Assembly: GCF_000172415.1 (NCBI RefSeq)
Contig: NZ_ABLD01000007.1
Coordinates: 62,001-126,000 of the forward strand
DNA length: 64,000 bases
Origin: Paraburkholderia graminis C4D1M
Lineage (GTDB): Bacteria; Pseudomonadota; Gammaproteobacteria; Burkholderiales; Burkholderiaceae
Direction: 5' to 3'
In this document: positions 18,748 through 26,865 of the stretch, in pieces
Layout: every line of letters starts with the position of its first letter
How positions within the stretch are numbered: the first letter of the stretch is position 1
Translations under genes and position numbers: made by a program
The notes under the pieces: model-generated
Told to the model about the DNA's origin: nothing
What the model saw: only the letters and a program-made list of their open reading frames with translations
The model's database searches: none

Positions 18748-19794
18748 ATGAAACTGTTCCGAACGATCGCGGCGCTCGCCGCCTTGTGTGCATTCGGCGC
18801 GGCAGCGCCTGCGTGGTCGCAGACCAAGACCATTTACATCGGCATGAATGGCGGGCCGATGGAAAAGGCTTATACGAGCCAGGTACTGCCCGACTTCGAG
18901 AAAGCGAACAATGTGAAAGTGGTGGTTGTGCCGGGCACGTCGTCGGACATTCTCGCCAAACTGCTCGCGAACAAGGCGAGTCCGCAAATTCATGTGGTGT
19001 TTCTCGATGACGGCGTGATGGCGCGTGCCGTGAGCATGGGAGTATGCAAGAAGCTCGACGATTCGCCGGTGCTCAAGGAACTCTATCCGTTTGCGCGCAT
19101 GAAGGACGACATGGGCGCGGGCGTGCAACTCGGCATGACGGGCATTGCGTACAACAAGAAGCTGTTTGCCGAGAAAGGCTGGGCGCCGCCTACTTCATGG
19201 ATGGATTTCGCCGATCCCAAGTACAAGGGCAAGGTGGTGTTCCAGTCGGCGTCGAGCAGCACGTTCGGCCTGCACGGCTTTCTCGCGATCAACCGTTTGA
19301 TGGGCGGCAGCGAGCAGAACGTCGAACCCGGCTTCACGAAATGGGCAAGCACGGTGGGCCCGAATGTCGTCGAATACGTGCCGAACTCGGCGAAGATTTC
19401 GGAAATGGTGCAGACCGGCGAAGCGGGTCTCTTTCCGTTGACGCCGACTGCCGTCGGCGATCTCTCCGACAAGGGCATTCCGGTCGCTTATGTGAATCCG
19501 AAAGAAGGCCCGGTGCTGTTGCTCGTCGATCTATGCGTGGTCAACAACAACCCCGATCCGCAGCTTGCGCAAAAGCTCGCGCAATTCCTGCTGTCCGCGC
19601 CGGCGCAGACTAAAGCCGCCGAAGCGGGCAAGCAGATTCCGACCAACCGTCTCGCGAAGATGACGCCGGCGATGCAGCAAAGCCTCGGCAATCTGGAAGA
19701 CCTCGTGCGCAAGGTGACGGTGGTAGATTGGGACACGATCAACGCGCATCGCGCGCAGTGGGACACGCGCTGGAACCGGCAGATCGAACGGTGA
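18748..19794 (+). CDS. Periplasmic binding protein of the polyamine-type ABC transporter (PotD/PotF-like)
   Basis: A 348-residue exported protein. CTGGAG precedes the ATG at 18748 and a signal peptide (TIAALAALCAFGAAAPAWSQ) is cleaved near residue 25. The body (YIGMNGGPMEKAYTSQVLPDFEK ... MTGIAYNKKLFAEKG) is an SBP_bac_8/PotD-type fold. It is the last gene of the operon after the oxidoreductase subunits, an unusual order that ties import and oxidation closely. A strong hairpin follows. Confidence 0.92.
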   Translation: MKLFRTIAALAALCAFGAAAPAWSQTKTIYIGMNGGPMEKAYTSQVLPDFEKANNVKVVVVPGTSSDILAKLLANKASPQIHVVFLDDGVMARAVSMGVCKKLDDSPVLKELYPFARMKDDMGAGVQLGMTGIAYNKKLFAEKGWAPPTSWMDFADPKYKGKVVFQSASSSTFGLHGFLAINRLMGGSEQNVEPGFTKWASTVGPNVVEYVPNSAKISEMVQTGEAGLFPLTPTAVGDLSDKGIPVAYVNPKEGPVLLLVDLCVVNNNPDPQLAQKLAQFLLSAPAQTKAAEAGKQIPTNRLAKMTPAMQQSLGNLEDLVRKVTVVDWDTINAHRAQWDTRWNRQIER

Positions 19795-19825
19795 GCGCAG
19801 CGGTTCGTGCTTCGACATAAATGAC

Positions 19826-19862
19826 AAATCGCGCGCCTCGTTGCATAGAGGCGCGCGATTTT
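19826..19862 (+). terminator. Rho-independent terminator after the ABC/oxidoreductase operon
   Basis: AAATCGCGCGCCTC (19826-19839) pairs perfectly with GAGGCGCGCGATTT (19848-19861) around an 8-nt loop, followed by T-rich TTCTTG. It is symmetric enough to serve the convergent small gene as well. Confidence 0.75.
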
Positions 19863-19880
19863 CTTGTGCGCGAATGCGTT

Positions 19881-20180
19881 TTAGAAGATGACCGACACGG
19901 CCACCGCAAGCCAGATCGCCGCTACGCCGCCGAGAAACAGATGTCGCGCAATGCGTATTTTCGCGTCGCTCGTTTCGGGTTCGACAGGCGTCGTTGCCAT
20001 CCACGGTACGAGCCCGAGGCAGCCGAAGCCGAGTAGCGCGAGGATGAACACGATCACGTCCGCTACCCGCCAGCCGGTCGGCTCATACATTCCCCAATAG
20101 CCGAGAAACGCAATACCGATCGAGAAGATGGTCGCCGACGCAGCGCTAAGCGCGGGCACCGATCCGATTGGAGCCGGCAT
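19881..20180 (-). CDS. Small membrane protein, unknown function
   Basis: A 99-residue protein with three hydrophobic segments (about 13-30, 38-62 and 80-99). GGAGGAGG lies just upstream of the ATG, which strongly supports translation. I do not recognise the family. It ends 19 bp from the terminator of the facing operon and lies 64 bp downstream of the PanE-type gene on the same strand. Confidence 0.7.
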   Translation of the reverse strand: MPAPIGSVPALSAASATIFSIGIAFLGYWGMYEPTGWRVADVIVFILALLGFGCLGLVPWMATTPVEPETSDAKIRIARHLFLGGVAAIWLAVAVSVIF

Positions 20181-20244
20181 GTTGACCTCCTCCGGTCATG
20201 GGGCTACGACTCACGACTCACCACTCACGCTCACTTTCACTACG

Positions 20245-21180
20245 TCACGAGGTACGCGTTTGCCTTGCCTCATACGTCTTCAGATGGCTATACGCGATGC
20301 GCAGCAACGACAAACTCTGCTCGCTCTTTTGCGCTTCGCCGCCGCGCGCGATCAGATCGCCGAGAATATGATCGGCCTCGGTGTGCGAGTGGTTCTCTAC
20401 ATCGCGCAACATGGAAGCGGTAAGCGGCGACGGCGTGAAAAGCATTTGCGTGGCACGCGCATCGAAATCCGGCGCCATCGTAAAGCCGTGATGTTGCGCA
20501 ACCGCGCGGGCCTCGGCGAGCAGATTCTCGATCACGCGCTTGCCGTCCGGTGCGGACAGAATCTCGCCAATCGAGCCGCGCATCAAACATGTACTCGCCG
20601 CGAGCGTCGCGAGGAAGACCCACTTTTCCCACATGCGCAGCAAGATGTTCTCGCTGACCACCACGTCGAAATTCGCGTCGGCCATCGCGTCGGCAATCGC
20701 CTGCACGCGTTCGGAGACGCCGCCCGCCAGTTCGCCGAACGTGACCGCATGCGTGTCGTTCAAATGCACGATCTGCTGATCGGCATTGAGCGTGGCCGCA
20801 ATCACGCATTGGCCGCCGAGCACACGCGCTTCGCCGAATCGTTGCGTGAGCACGTCGATATGACGCATGCCGTTCAGCATCGGCAGAATCACAGTCGATT
20901 CGCCGACGAGCGGTGCAAACGAATCGATTGCATCGTCGAGACTGTATGCCTTGCAACTTAGGAGCACGACATCGAACGGTTCGGCGTTCACGCCGGCCAG
21001 AATCGTCTTCACGTCACGCTGCGTAAGATCGCCGCGCGCGCTTTTGATCACCAGTCCGTCGCGCCGAAGCCTTTCCGCCCGGCCCGCGCGCACGAGAAAA
21101 GTGACGTCCTGTCCCGCCGCTGCGAGCCGTCCGCCGAAGTAGCCGCCCACGGCGCCCGCGCCTACAACCAGAATTCGCAT
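20245..21180 (-). CDS. 2-dehydropantoate 2-reductase-like protein (PanE/ApbA family)
   Basis: A 311-residue protein. I chose the ATG at 21180 because RILVVGAGAVGGYFGGRLAAAG is the N-terminal Rossmann motif of ApbA/PanE proteins; the frame runs 25 codons further upstream without similarity. The catalytic lysine region is ENILLRMWEKWVFLA. The family reduces ketopantoate with NADPH in pantothenate synthesis, but accessory paralogues act on other 2-oxo acids. It follows the nucleoside hydrolase pseudogene by 79 bp on the same strand. Confidence 0.9.
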   Translation of the reverse strand: MRILVVGAGAVGGYFGGRLAAAGQDVTFLVRAGRAERLRRDGLVIKSARGDLTQRDVKTILAGVNAEPFDVVLLSCKAYSLDDAIDSFAPLVGESTVILPMLNGMRHIDVLTQRFGEARVLGGQCVIAATLNADQQIVHLNDTHAVTFGELAGGVSERVQAIADAMADANFDVVVSENILLRMWEKWVFLATLAASTCLMRGSIGEILSAPDGKRVIENLLAEARAVAQHHGFTMAPDFDARATQMLFTPSPLTASMLRDVENHSHTEADHILGDLIARGGEAQKSEQSLSLLRIAYSHLKTYEARQTRTS

Positions 21181-21259
21181 CTTTGGCCTCTCGAATGAAT
21201 GTCGTCGCTCGAAGCAATGTAGCAAAGATTGGCGCAATGCACCGGACAAGCGCACATGC

Positions 21260-22224
21260 TCACGGCTTCGCGCAGACGGTGTTCTCGTATAACGCGAGCA
21301 TGCCGGCCGCGTCGACGCCGATACATGCCTTGCACTCGGGCCGCGAGTCCCATGCAGGCGCGGGCACCGGCATCGTGGACGGCTTCAGTATCGTCTGGCC
21401 GACGGCGATGCCTTCCGTCAACACCCGCACCGGACCGCTGCGCGTGGTGTACAGATGCGGCGCAAGCACATACGCGACCGCCGACGAGTCGTGCACATAA
21501 ATGCCTTTTAACTGCGCGCTTTGCTGATGAACGCCTCGTAGTGCCGCGATACGTCCCAGATGAACTGGCCCGCGGCGCCACCGCGATCGCGGATCGACGC
21601 AAGATACTCCTGGCTCATGATGGTGCGCTGCGTGACGTCGAGCCCGACAATGGCGACAGGCCACGGCGCGCCGAACACGATGTCGGCGGCGTCAGGATCG
21701 CCGAGAATGTTGGCCTCGGCTGCGGGCGTCACGTTGCCGAGCACGCCCTCGGTGCCGAACGCGCCGCCCATCACGACTACCTGCTTCACGAGCGGCGCGA
21801 TCTGCGGATCGTCGGCGAGCGCGAGCGCGAGATTGGTCAGCGGGCCGACTGCCAGCAACGTGACTTCGCCGGGATGCGCACGCACGCTGTCGATAATGAA
21901 CCGGTGCGCGGGCCGCGGGTCGAGCGGTGCAGCCGCCGAGTCGCCCAGCACGATGTTGCCGAGGCCGTTGTCGCCATGAATCCACGCGAGCGGCTGCGGC
22001 GCGGCGCGCTCGAGCGGAGCCGCGGCGCCGCGCGCGACCGGCACGCCGGGCGCGAAGCGGCCCGCGAGAAAGCGCGCGTTATGCGTGGTCGTCTCGATCG
22101 TCGCGTTGCCGAACACGCTCGTCAATCCGAGCAGTTCGATATCCGGATGCAGCGCCTGGAAGACGAGCGCCATCGCATCGTCGACACCGGGGTCGGTGTC
22201 GTAAATCACCTTGTGCCTGCTCAT
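21260..22224 (-). pseudogene. Nucleoside hydrolase (IUNH family), frameshifted
   Basis: The first 238 codons (to the TAA at 21508) read as a ribonucleoside hydrolase with the calcium-binding DTDPGVDDAMAL motif. The rest of the family domain continues in another frame to 21260 (GIYVHDSSAVAYVLAP ...). Removing 2 nt from the GCGCGC run at 21514-21519 joins them as ISKA-QLKGIYVHDSS and gives exactly 321 codons, the normal size. The lost part contains the conserved His-Asp pair of the active site, so the short product should be inactive. It overlaps cdd by ATGA. A sequencing error at GCGCGC is the alternative. Confidence 0.85.
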
Positions 22225-22610
22225 AGATAGAACGCGTCCGGCAGTTGTTCGCGCGCGGTCGTGTCGCGCGTCGCGCCATGCAGGTTGCCGAGTCGAATGC
22301 GCAACTCGGGGCCGCCGAGTTCAATGATCACCTGGCGGCACGCACCACAGGGCGCAATCGGGCCATCGGTATCGCCGATCACGGCGAGCGCGGCAAACTG
22401 GTCGCGCTGGTAGCCCGCTGCAATCGCGCTGAAAAACGCGGTACGTTCAGCGCAATTGCACAAACCATACGACGCGTTCTCCACATTGCAGCCGTCGAAT
22501 ACGCGGCCGTCTTTCGTCAGCAACGCAGCGCCGACCTTGAATTTCGAATACGGCGCATAGGCCTTTTCTCGCGCGGCACCCGCGCGCTCCAACAGTTGTT
22601 CCATGTTCAT
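22221..22610 (-). CDS. cdd: Cytidine deaminase
   Basis: A 129-residue homotetramer-type cytidine deaminase. The zinc ligands and catalytic glutamate are C53-A-E55 and P-C88-G-A-C91 (PCGACRQ). It converts cytidine and deoxycytidine to uridine and deoxyuridine in the cytoplasm. It starts 16 bp downstream of nupC and overlaps the hydrolase gene, forming a nucleoside uptake and salvage operon. Confidence 0.95.
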   Translation of the reverse strand: MNMEQLLERAGAAREKAYAPYSKFKVGAALLTKDGRVFDGCNVENASYGLCNCAERTAFFSAIAAGYQRDQFAALAVIGDTDGPIAPCGACRQVIIELGGPELRIRLGNLHGATRDTTAREQLPDAFYL

Positions 22611-22626
22611 GCGAGACGTCCTCGAA

Positions 22627-23904
22627 TCAATTGAGCGTAATGAACATGCCCGCGATGGTCGCGCTCATCAGATTCGAGAGCGTTGCCGCGAGCACCACAC
22701 GCAAGCCGTAGCGCGCGACTTCGGCGCGTCGTTCCGGCGCGACGGCGCTAAAGCCGCCCGTCAGCACCGCGATCGACGCAAAGTTCGCAAAGCCGCATAA
22801 CGCAAACGACAGAATAGCAAGCGTACGCGGATCGAGCGCCTGCAGGCCCGCTGCGCTCACGCTCGCGGCATCCTTCAGATAGGGCGACAACGATGCGTAT
22901 GCAACGAACTCGTTGAGAATGATCTTCTGCCCGAGAAAATTGCCGGCAATCGCGGCCTCGCTCCACGGCACGCCGATCAGCCACGCGAGCGGTGCGAACA
23001 CCAAGCCGAGGATGGATTGCATGGATAGATCCGGGTGGCCGAACCAGCCGCCTATGCCGCCCACCAGGCCGTTGAGCAGCGCGATGAGTCCGACGAATGC
23101 GATCAGCATCGCGCCCACCATCACGGCGATTTTGAGTCCCACGGTCGCGCCGGAGCTCGCCGCTTCGATCACATTGGCGGGACGCTTTTCGTCGAAGTTC
23201 AGGTTGTCGAGATGAACGCGGCTCGGTTCCGTCGACGGATGAATGATCTTGGCGAACAGCAGTCCGCCGGGCACGGCCATGAACGACGCCGCGAGCAGAT
23301 ATTCAATTCGCACGCCGAGTCCCGCATAACCCGCGAGCACCGAGCCCGCGACCGCGGCCATGCCGCTCGACATCACCGCGAATAGTTCGGCGCCCGTCAT
23401 GTCGCGCGTGAACGGTTTGACGACCGCGGGCATTTCGCTTTGCCCGAGAAAGATCGTGGTGACGGCGGAAAACGATTCGAGCTTCGACACGCCAAGCAGT
23501 TTCTGGAAGACAGTGCCGAGTACGATCACGATCCAGCGCATCACGCCGAGGTAGTAGAGAACGGAAATGAGCGCCGTCACGAAGATGATGGCCGGCAGCA
23601 CGCGCACCGCAAACACAAAGCCGCCGTCGCCGAATACCTGAAACATCTTCGCCTGCACGAGTCCGCCGAAGAGGAATTCAATGCCGGCATTGCCATAGCC
23701 GAGCACGTTATTCACGCCGGCCGCGGCGGCCGCGAGAATCGTCTTGCCGAGTGGCACGAACAGAATGAATGCGCCAATGCAGAATTGCGCGAGCAAGGCG
23801 CTACTTACAGTCCGTAAGCGAATAGCGCGACGATTGGTCGAAAAGATAAAGGCGATGAGCAGCAGTACGGCAATGCCGAGTACGTCGCGAGCGATAAGTG
23901 CCAT
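22627..23904 (-). CDS. nupC: Concentrative nucleoside transporter (NupC/CNT family)
   Basis: A 425-residue membrane protein with about ten hydrophobic segments. It carries the gate region FQVFGDGGFVFAVRVLPAIIF and TIFLGQSEMPAVVKPF (G-Q-S-E-x-P, substrate-binding in CNT proteins), then a C-terminal stretch ending in FANFASIAVLTGGF, the second CNT signature. It drives proton- or sodium-coupled nucleoside uptake and leads the salvage operon. Confidence 0.94.
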   Translation of the reverse strand: MALIARDVLGIAVLLLIAFIFSTNRRAIRLRTVSSALLAQFCIGAFILFVPLGKTILAAAAAGVNNVLGYGNAGIEFLFGGLVQAKMFQVFGDGGFVFAVRVLPAIIFVTALISVLYYLGVMRWIVIVLGTVFQKLLGVSKLESFSAVTTIFLGQSEMPAVVKPFTRDMTGAELFAVMSSGMAAVAGSVLAGYAGLGVRIEYLLAASFMAVPGGLLFAKIIHPSTEPSRVHLDNLNFDEKRPANVIEAASSGATVGLKIAVMVGAMLIAFVGLIALLNGLVGGIGGWFGHPDLSMQSILGLVFAPLAWLIGVPWSEAAIAGNFLGQKIILNEFVAYASLSPYLKDAASVSAAGLQALDPRTLAILSFALCGFANFASIAVLTGGFSAVAPERRAEVARYGLRVVLAATLSNLMSATIAGMFITLN

Positions 23905-23980
23905 GTCTCTTGTTCTTCATATGAAAGTGGCACTGATGCTAAACGAAACTGCTGCGGGAGAGAAATGTTTAAAGCGCGAA

Positions 23981-24190
23981 TCAGTGAGATTTGGAAAAGA
24001 ACACGACAGCGCCTTCTTGCGGCGTAAGGCCGAGGCTGAAATAACCTTCGAGCCGCTCAGCATCGGCGTCGTTCAGTTCGAAGGGCGCGCGAATGAAACC
24101 GGACACTACTGCATGGTCGTACCACACACTCATCCACATGCGCAGCGCCAGTACTTCCGGCGACACCAAACCCCATTCCTGTCGGGTCAT
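23981..24190 (-). CDS. Small protein of unknown function
   Basis: A 69-residue protein, started at the ATG at 24190 because GGAGG lies 8 bp upstream. It is acidic, with no signal peptide or membrane segment (MTRQEWGLVSPEVLALRMWM ...). It follows another small gene by 29 bp on the same strand, so the two are probably co-transcribed. Family not recognised. Confidence 0.6.
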   Translation of the reverse strand: MTRQEWGLVSPEVLALRMWMSVWYDHAVVSGFIRAPFELNDADAERLEGYFSLGLTPQEGAVVFFSKSH

Positions 24191-24219
24191 GATCCTGCCT
24201 CCGTTGCGCAAACTGCCGT

Positions 24220-24465
24220 TTAGGCGGCCATCATGGCGATCCTCATGGCCGGCCGCTCGTCAGGCGGAAAGACGTGCCAAAGGCCGTCGCCGTGTCGAAA
24301 GAAAAACAGCGTGAGTGCGCCGGCCTCGCGTTGCGCCTCGACGCAGACGCAGCGCTTCATCCCACGACGCGGGGACGGTTGCAACTGCACGCGTGCCGAT
24401 GCGGCACCTGTTGCGTCGAGCCACTTCTCGATAAGGTCACGCAATGATCGCTCTGACGCTGCCAT
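24220..24465 (-). CDS. Small protein of unknown function
   Basis: An 81-residue protein with a good GGAGG 5 bp before its ATG. It has an amphipathic N-terminus (SLRDLIEKWLDATG) and a beta-like stretch with FFFRHGDGLWHVFPPDERP near the C-terminus. It precedes the 69-residue gene on the same strand. Family not recognised; a basic patch SPRRGMKRC is the only obvious feature. Confidence 0.6.
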   Translation of the reverse strand: MAASERSLRDLIEKWLDATGAASARVQLQPSPRRGMKRCVCVEAQREAGALTLFFFRHGDGLWHVFPPDERPAMRIAMMAA

Positions 24466-24604
24466 TAGGTCCTCCGCCGGTTCCCATCATGCATCGTAAG
24501 TCGGCGGTGGCAACGCCTCCATCGGCGGCGGCGGAATGTCGGTTCAGGAATGCCTGTTTTGAGGCTCAGGTTTTCCTGACGCGTCAAAATTACGTGTTCG
24601 TGAC

Positions 24605-25237
24605 CTACTCGGCGACGAGTCCGTGTCTGATCGCATAGCGAATCAGCTCGGCGTTATTGGCGAGGCCGAGCTTCTGCATGAGCCGCATCTTGTGCGTGCT
24701 GATCGTCTTCGCGCTTAGCGCGAACGCGTCGGCGATGTCATTCAGGCTCTTGCCGAGCGCGAGCATCTGCAGAACCTGAAACTCGCGATCGGAAAGAATT
24801 TCGTGCGGCGGCGCATCGCCCGAATAGGTTTCGAACACGATCCCCTCAACCAGCTTCGGATCGATAAAGCGCCCGCCTTCGGCGAGCTTGCGAATCCCCG
24901 CGAGCAACACGTCGGGGTTGCTGTCTTTCGTCACATAACCGGTTGCGCCCGCGCGCAGCGCGCGAGAGACGACTTGTGCCTCGTTATGGATGCTCAACAC
25001 GAGTATCGGCAGCGATGGACGCTCGGCACGCACGCGCCGGATCAGATCGACACCGCTAATGCCGGGCATCGTCATGTCGAGCAACAGCAGATCGACCTGA
25101 CAGGTGCGCAGTTTTTCGATTACTTCGGAGCCTTGAGCCGCTTCGCCGGCCACGACGATGTCGGGCGTCGTTTCGATTATCTGCTTGAGACCTCCGCGCA
25201 CCAAAGGGTGATCGTCGGCAATCAAAAGGTTGATCAT
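24605..25237 (-). CDS. NarL/LuxR-family response regulator
   Basis: A 210-residue protein. The receiver domain (residues 1-120) has the acidic pair D8-D9, phosphoacceptor D54 (LLLLDMTMPG) and K104 (YVTKDSN). A LuxR-type HTH lies at about 145-205 (LSDREFQVLQMLALGKSLNDIADAFALSAKTISTHKMRLMQKLG; only part quoted as key residues). Its start overlaps the kinase gene by ATGA, making it the output of the adjacent kinases. Confidence 0.94.
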   Translation of the reverse strand: MINLLIADDHPLVRGGLKQIIETTPDIVVAGEAAQGSEVIEKLRTCQVDLLLLDMTMPGISGVDLIRRVRAERPSLPILVLSIHNEAQVVSRALRAGATGYVTKDSNPDVLLAGIRKLAEGGRFIDPKLVEGIVFETYSGDAPPHEILSDREFQVLQMLALGKSLNDIADAFALSAKTISTHKMRLMQKLGLANNAELIRYAIRHGLVAE

Positions 25238-26865
25238 GTCTGAAGCCCGTCCTGAAGCGGTATATGAATCGAAACCGAAGTGCCGGTGCCCGGCGCGCTG
25301 TCGATCAGCAACGATCCGCCAATCAGACGCGCCCGCTCGCTCATGCCGAGCAGTCCGTATGAATAATCGCGGCGCACCGCCTCCTGATCGAAACCGCAGC
25401 CGTCGTCGCTGACATGCAGGTCCAACGCGGCCTGCGTACTCGTGAGCGTGACGTCCGCGCGCGTCGCGCTGGCATGCCGCGCGACGTTGGTCAGCGAAGC
25501 CTGCACGATACGGAACATGGCGGTTGCGTGCGCATCGGACAGTATGGGCTCGTTGCCGTTCAGGCGGAACTGGCAGGCGAGTCCGCTGCGCCGCCCGAAA
25601 TCGTCGACGAGCCATTCGAGCGCCGACACGATACCGTAATTGAGCGCGGCCGGCCGCAAATGACTGGCGACGTTGCGCACCATCCAGATGGTTCTCTCGA
25701 CGAGTTCACGCATATCGTCGGCTCTTCTCGCGACTTCCTGATCGCCGGGAAGACGCATCTTGAGCAGCGACACATCCATTTTTAGCGCAGTGAGAAGCTG
25801 GCCCAATTCGTCGTGAATTTCCATCGCGATGCGCTTTCTCTCTTCCTCGCGAATCGCTTCCATATAGGCGGAAAGTTCTCGCAATTGCTCGCGCGACTCG
25901 ACCAGTTCCTGTTCGATGCGTTTGCGTTCCGTGATGTCGTTAAGGCCGACGAAGATAGCCGGCGCATCGTCGTAAGTCGCGACGCGCGCGGTGGCGATCG
26001 CCCAGAACATCGTGCCGTCCGGCCGCCTGAACTTGACCTCGGTATTGCGAAAGTTTCCTTCATGACGCAGTTGATCGACCAGCCGGTCGCGGTCGTCAGT
26101 GTCCGCATAAAGCTCGCCGATATTCGTGATGTGCGTGGTCACGTAGTCGACGCCGAATAGTTCGCGCAACGGTTTGTTGGTATAGAGAATGCGCCCTTCC
26201 GGCATCGACGTAATGCAAAGCGGCACCGGACTCGTCTCGACAATCGTGCGAAAACGGAACTCGCTTGCAACGAGCCGCGCTTCGGCGCGTCTGCGCTCCT
26301 CGATCTGCGCTTGCAGCGTTGCATTGGCCCGCGCAAGTTCGTCGGTGCGCTGAGCGACGCTTTCTTCGAGACCGTCGCGCACGCGCGACAATGCACTTTC
26401 GGCCCGCTGGCGCACGAATACTTCTTCCTGCAATTGACGGTTCTGCGCAATCAGCTTCTGGTGCATGCCTCTTAACGCAAGGTGCGTGCTGATGCGCGCC
26501 ATCATCTCATCGACGTGAACGGGTTTTGTGAGGTAATCGACGCCGCCTGCGGAGAAGCCTTCGACCATGTCATCGCTGCCCGTTAGCGACGTCATGAAGA
26601 TCACGGCGATATTGCGCGTGCGCTCGTCGGATTTCAGGCGCCGGCAAGTTTCGAAACCGTCGATGCCCGGCATTCTCACGTCGAGCAGAATCAGATCGGG
26701 CTGCGAGAATTGCGCCCGCTGGATCGCCTCCGGACCGTCGAGCGCGACCAGTACCTTGAAGCCGCGCGCGACCAGGCTTTCGACGACGACCGCGAGATTC
26801 GCGGGGTTGTCGTCGGCGATCAGAACAGTGGGCGAAGCGTCGCCAGGAAGAGTCATCTCGCTCAT
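25234..26865 (-). CDS. Sensor histidine kinase with N-terminal receiver and PAS domains (REC-PAS-HisKA_3-HATPase)
   Basis: A 543-residue cytoplasmic protein, started at the ATG overlapping the upstream kinase gene. Domains: receiver at about 12-130 (phosphoacceptor D62 in LLDVRMPG), coiled coil about 135-200, PAS about 200-318, HisKA_3 dimerisation with H351 (IAMEIHDELGQ), and HATPase about 440-540. There is no membrane segment. The NarL-type HisKA_3 module should phosphorylate the adjacent LuxR-family regulator, while the receiver can accept phosphate from the first kinase. Confidence 0.93.
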   Translation of the reverse strand: MSEMTLPGDASPTVLIADDNPANLAVVVESLVARGFKVLVALDGPEAIQRAQFSQPDLILLDVRMPGIDGFETCRRLKSDERTRNIAVIFMTSLTGSDDMVEGFSAGGVDYLTKPVHVDEMMARISTHLALRGMHQKLIAQNRQLQEEVFVRQRAESALSRVRDGLEESVAQRTDELARANATLQAQIEERRRAEARLVASEFRFRTIVETSPVPLCITSMPEGRILYTNKPLRELFGVDYVTTHITNIGELYADTDDRDRLVDQLRHEGNFRNTEVKFRRPDGTMFWAIATARVATYDDAPAIFVGLNDITERKRIEQELVESREQLRELSAYMEAIREEERKRIAMEIHDELGQLLTALKMDVSLLKMRLPGDQEVARRADDMRELVERTIWMVRNVASHLRPAALNYGIVSALEWLVDDFGRRSGLACQFRLNGNEPILSDAHATAMFRIVQASLTNVARHASATRADVTLTSTQAALDLHVSDDGCGFDQEAVRRDYSYGLLGMSERARLIGGSLLIDSAPGTGTSVSIHIPLQDGLQT

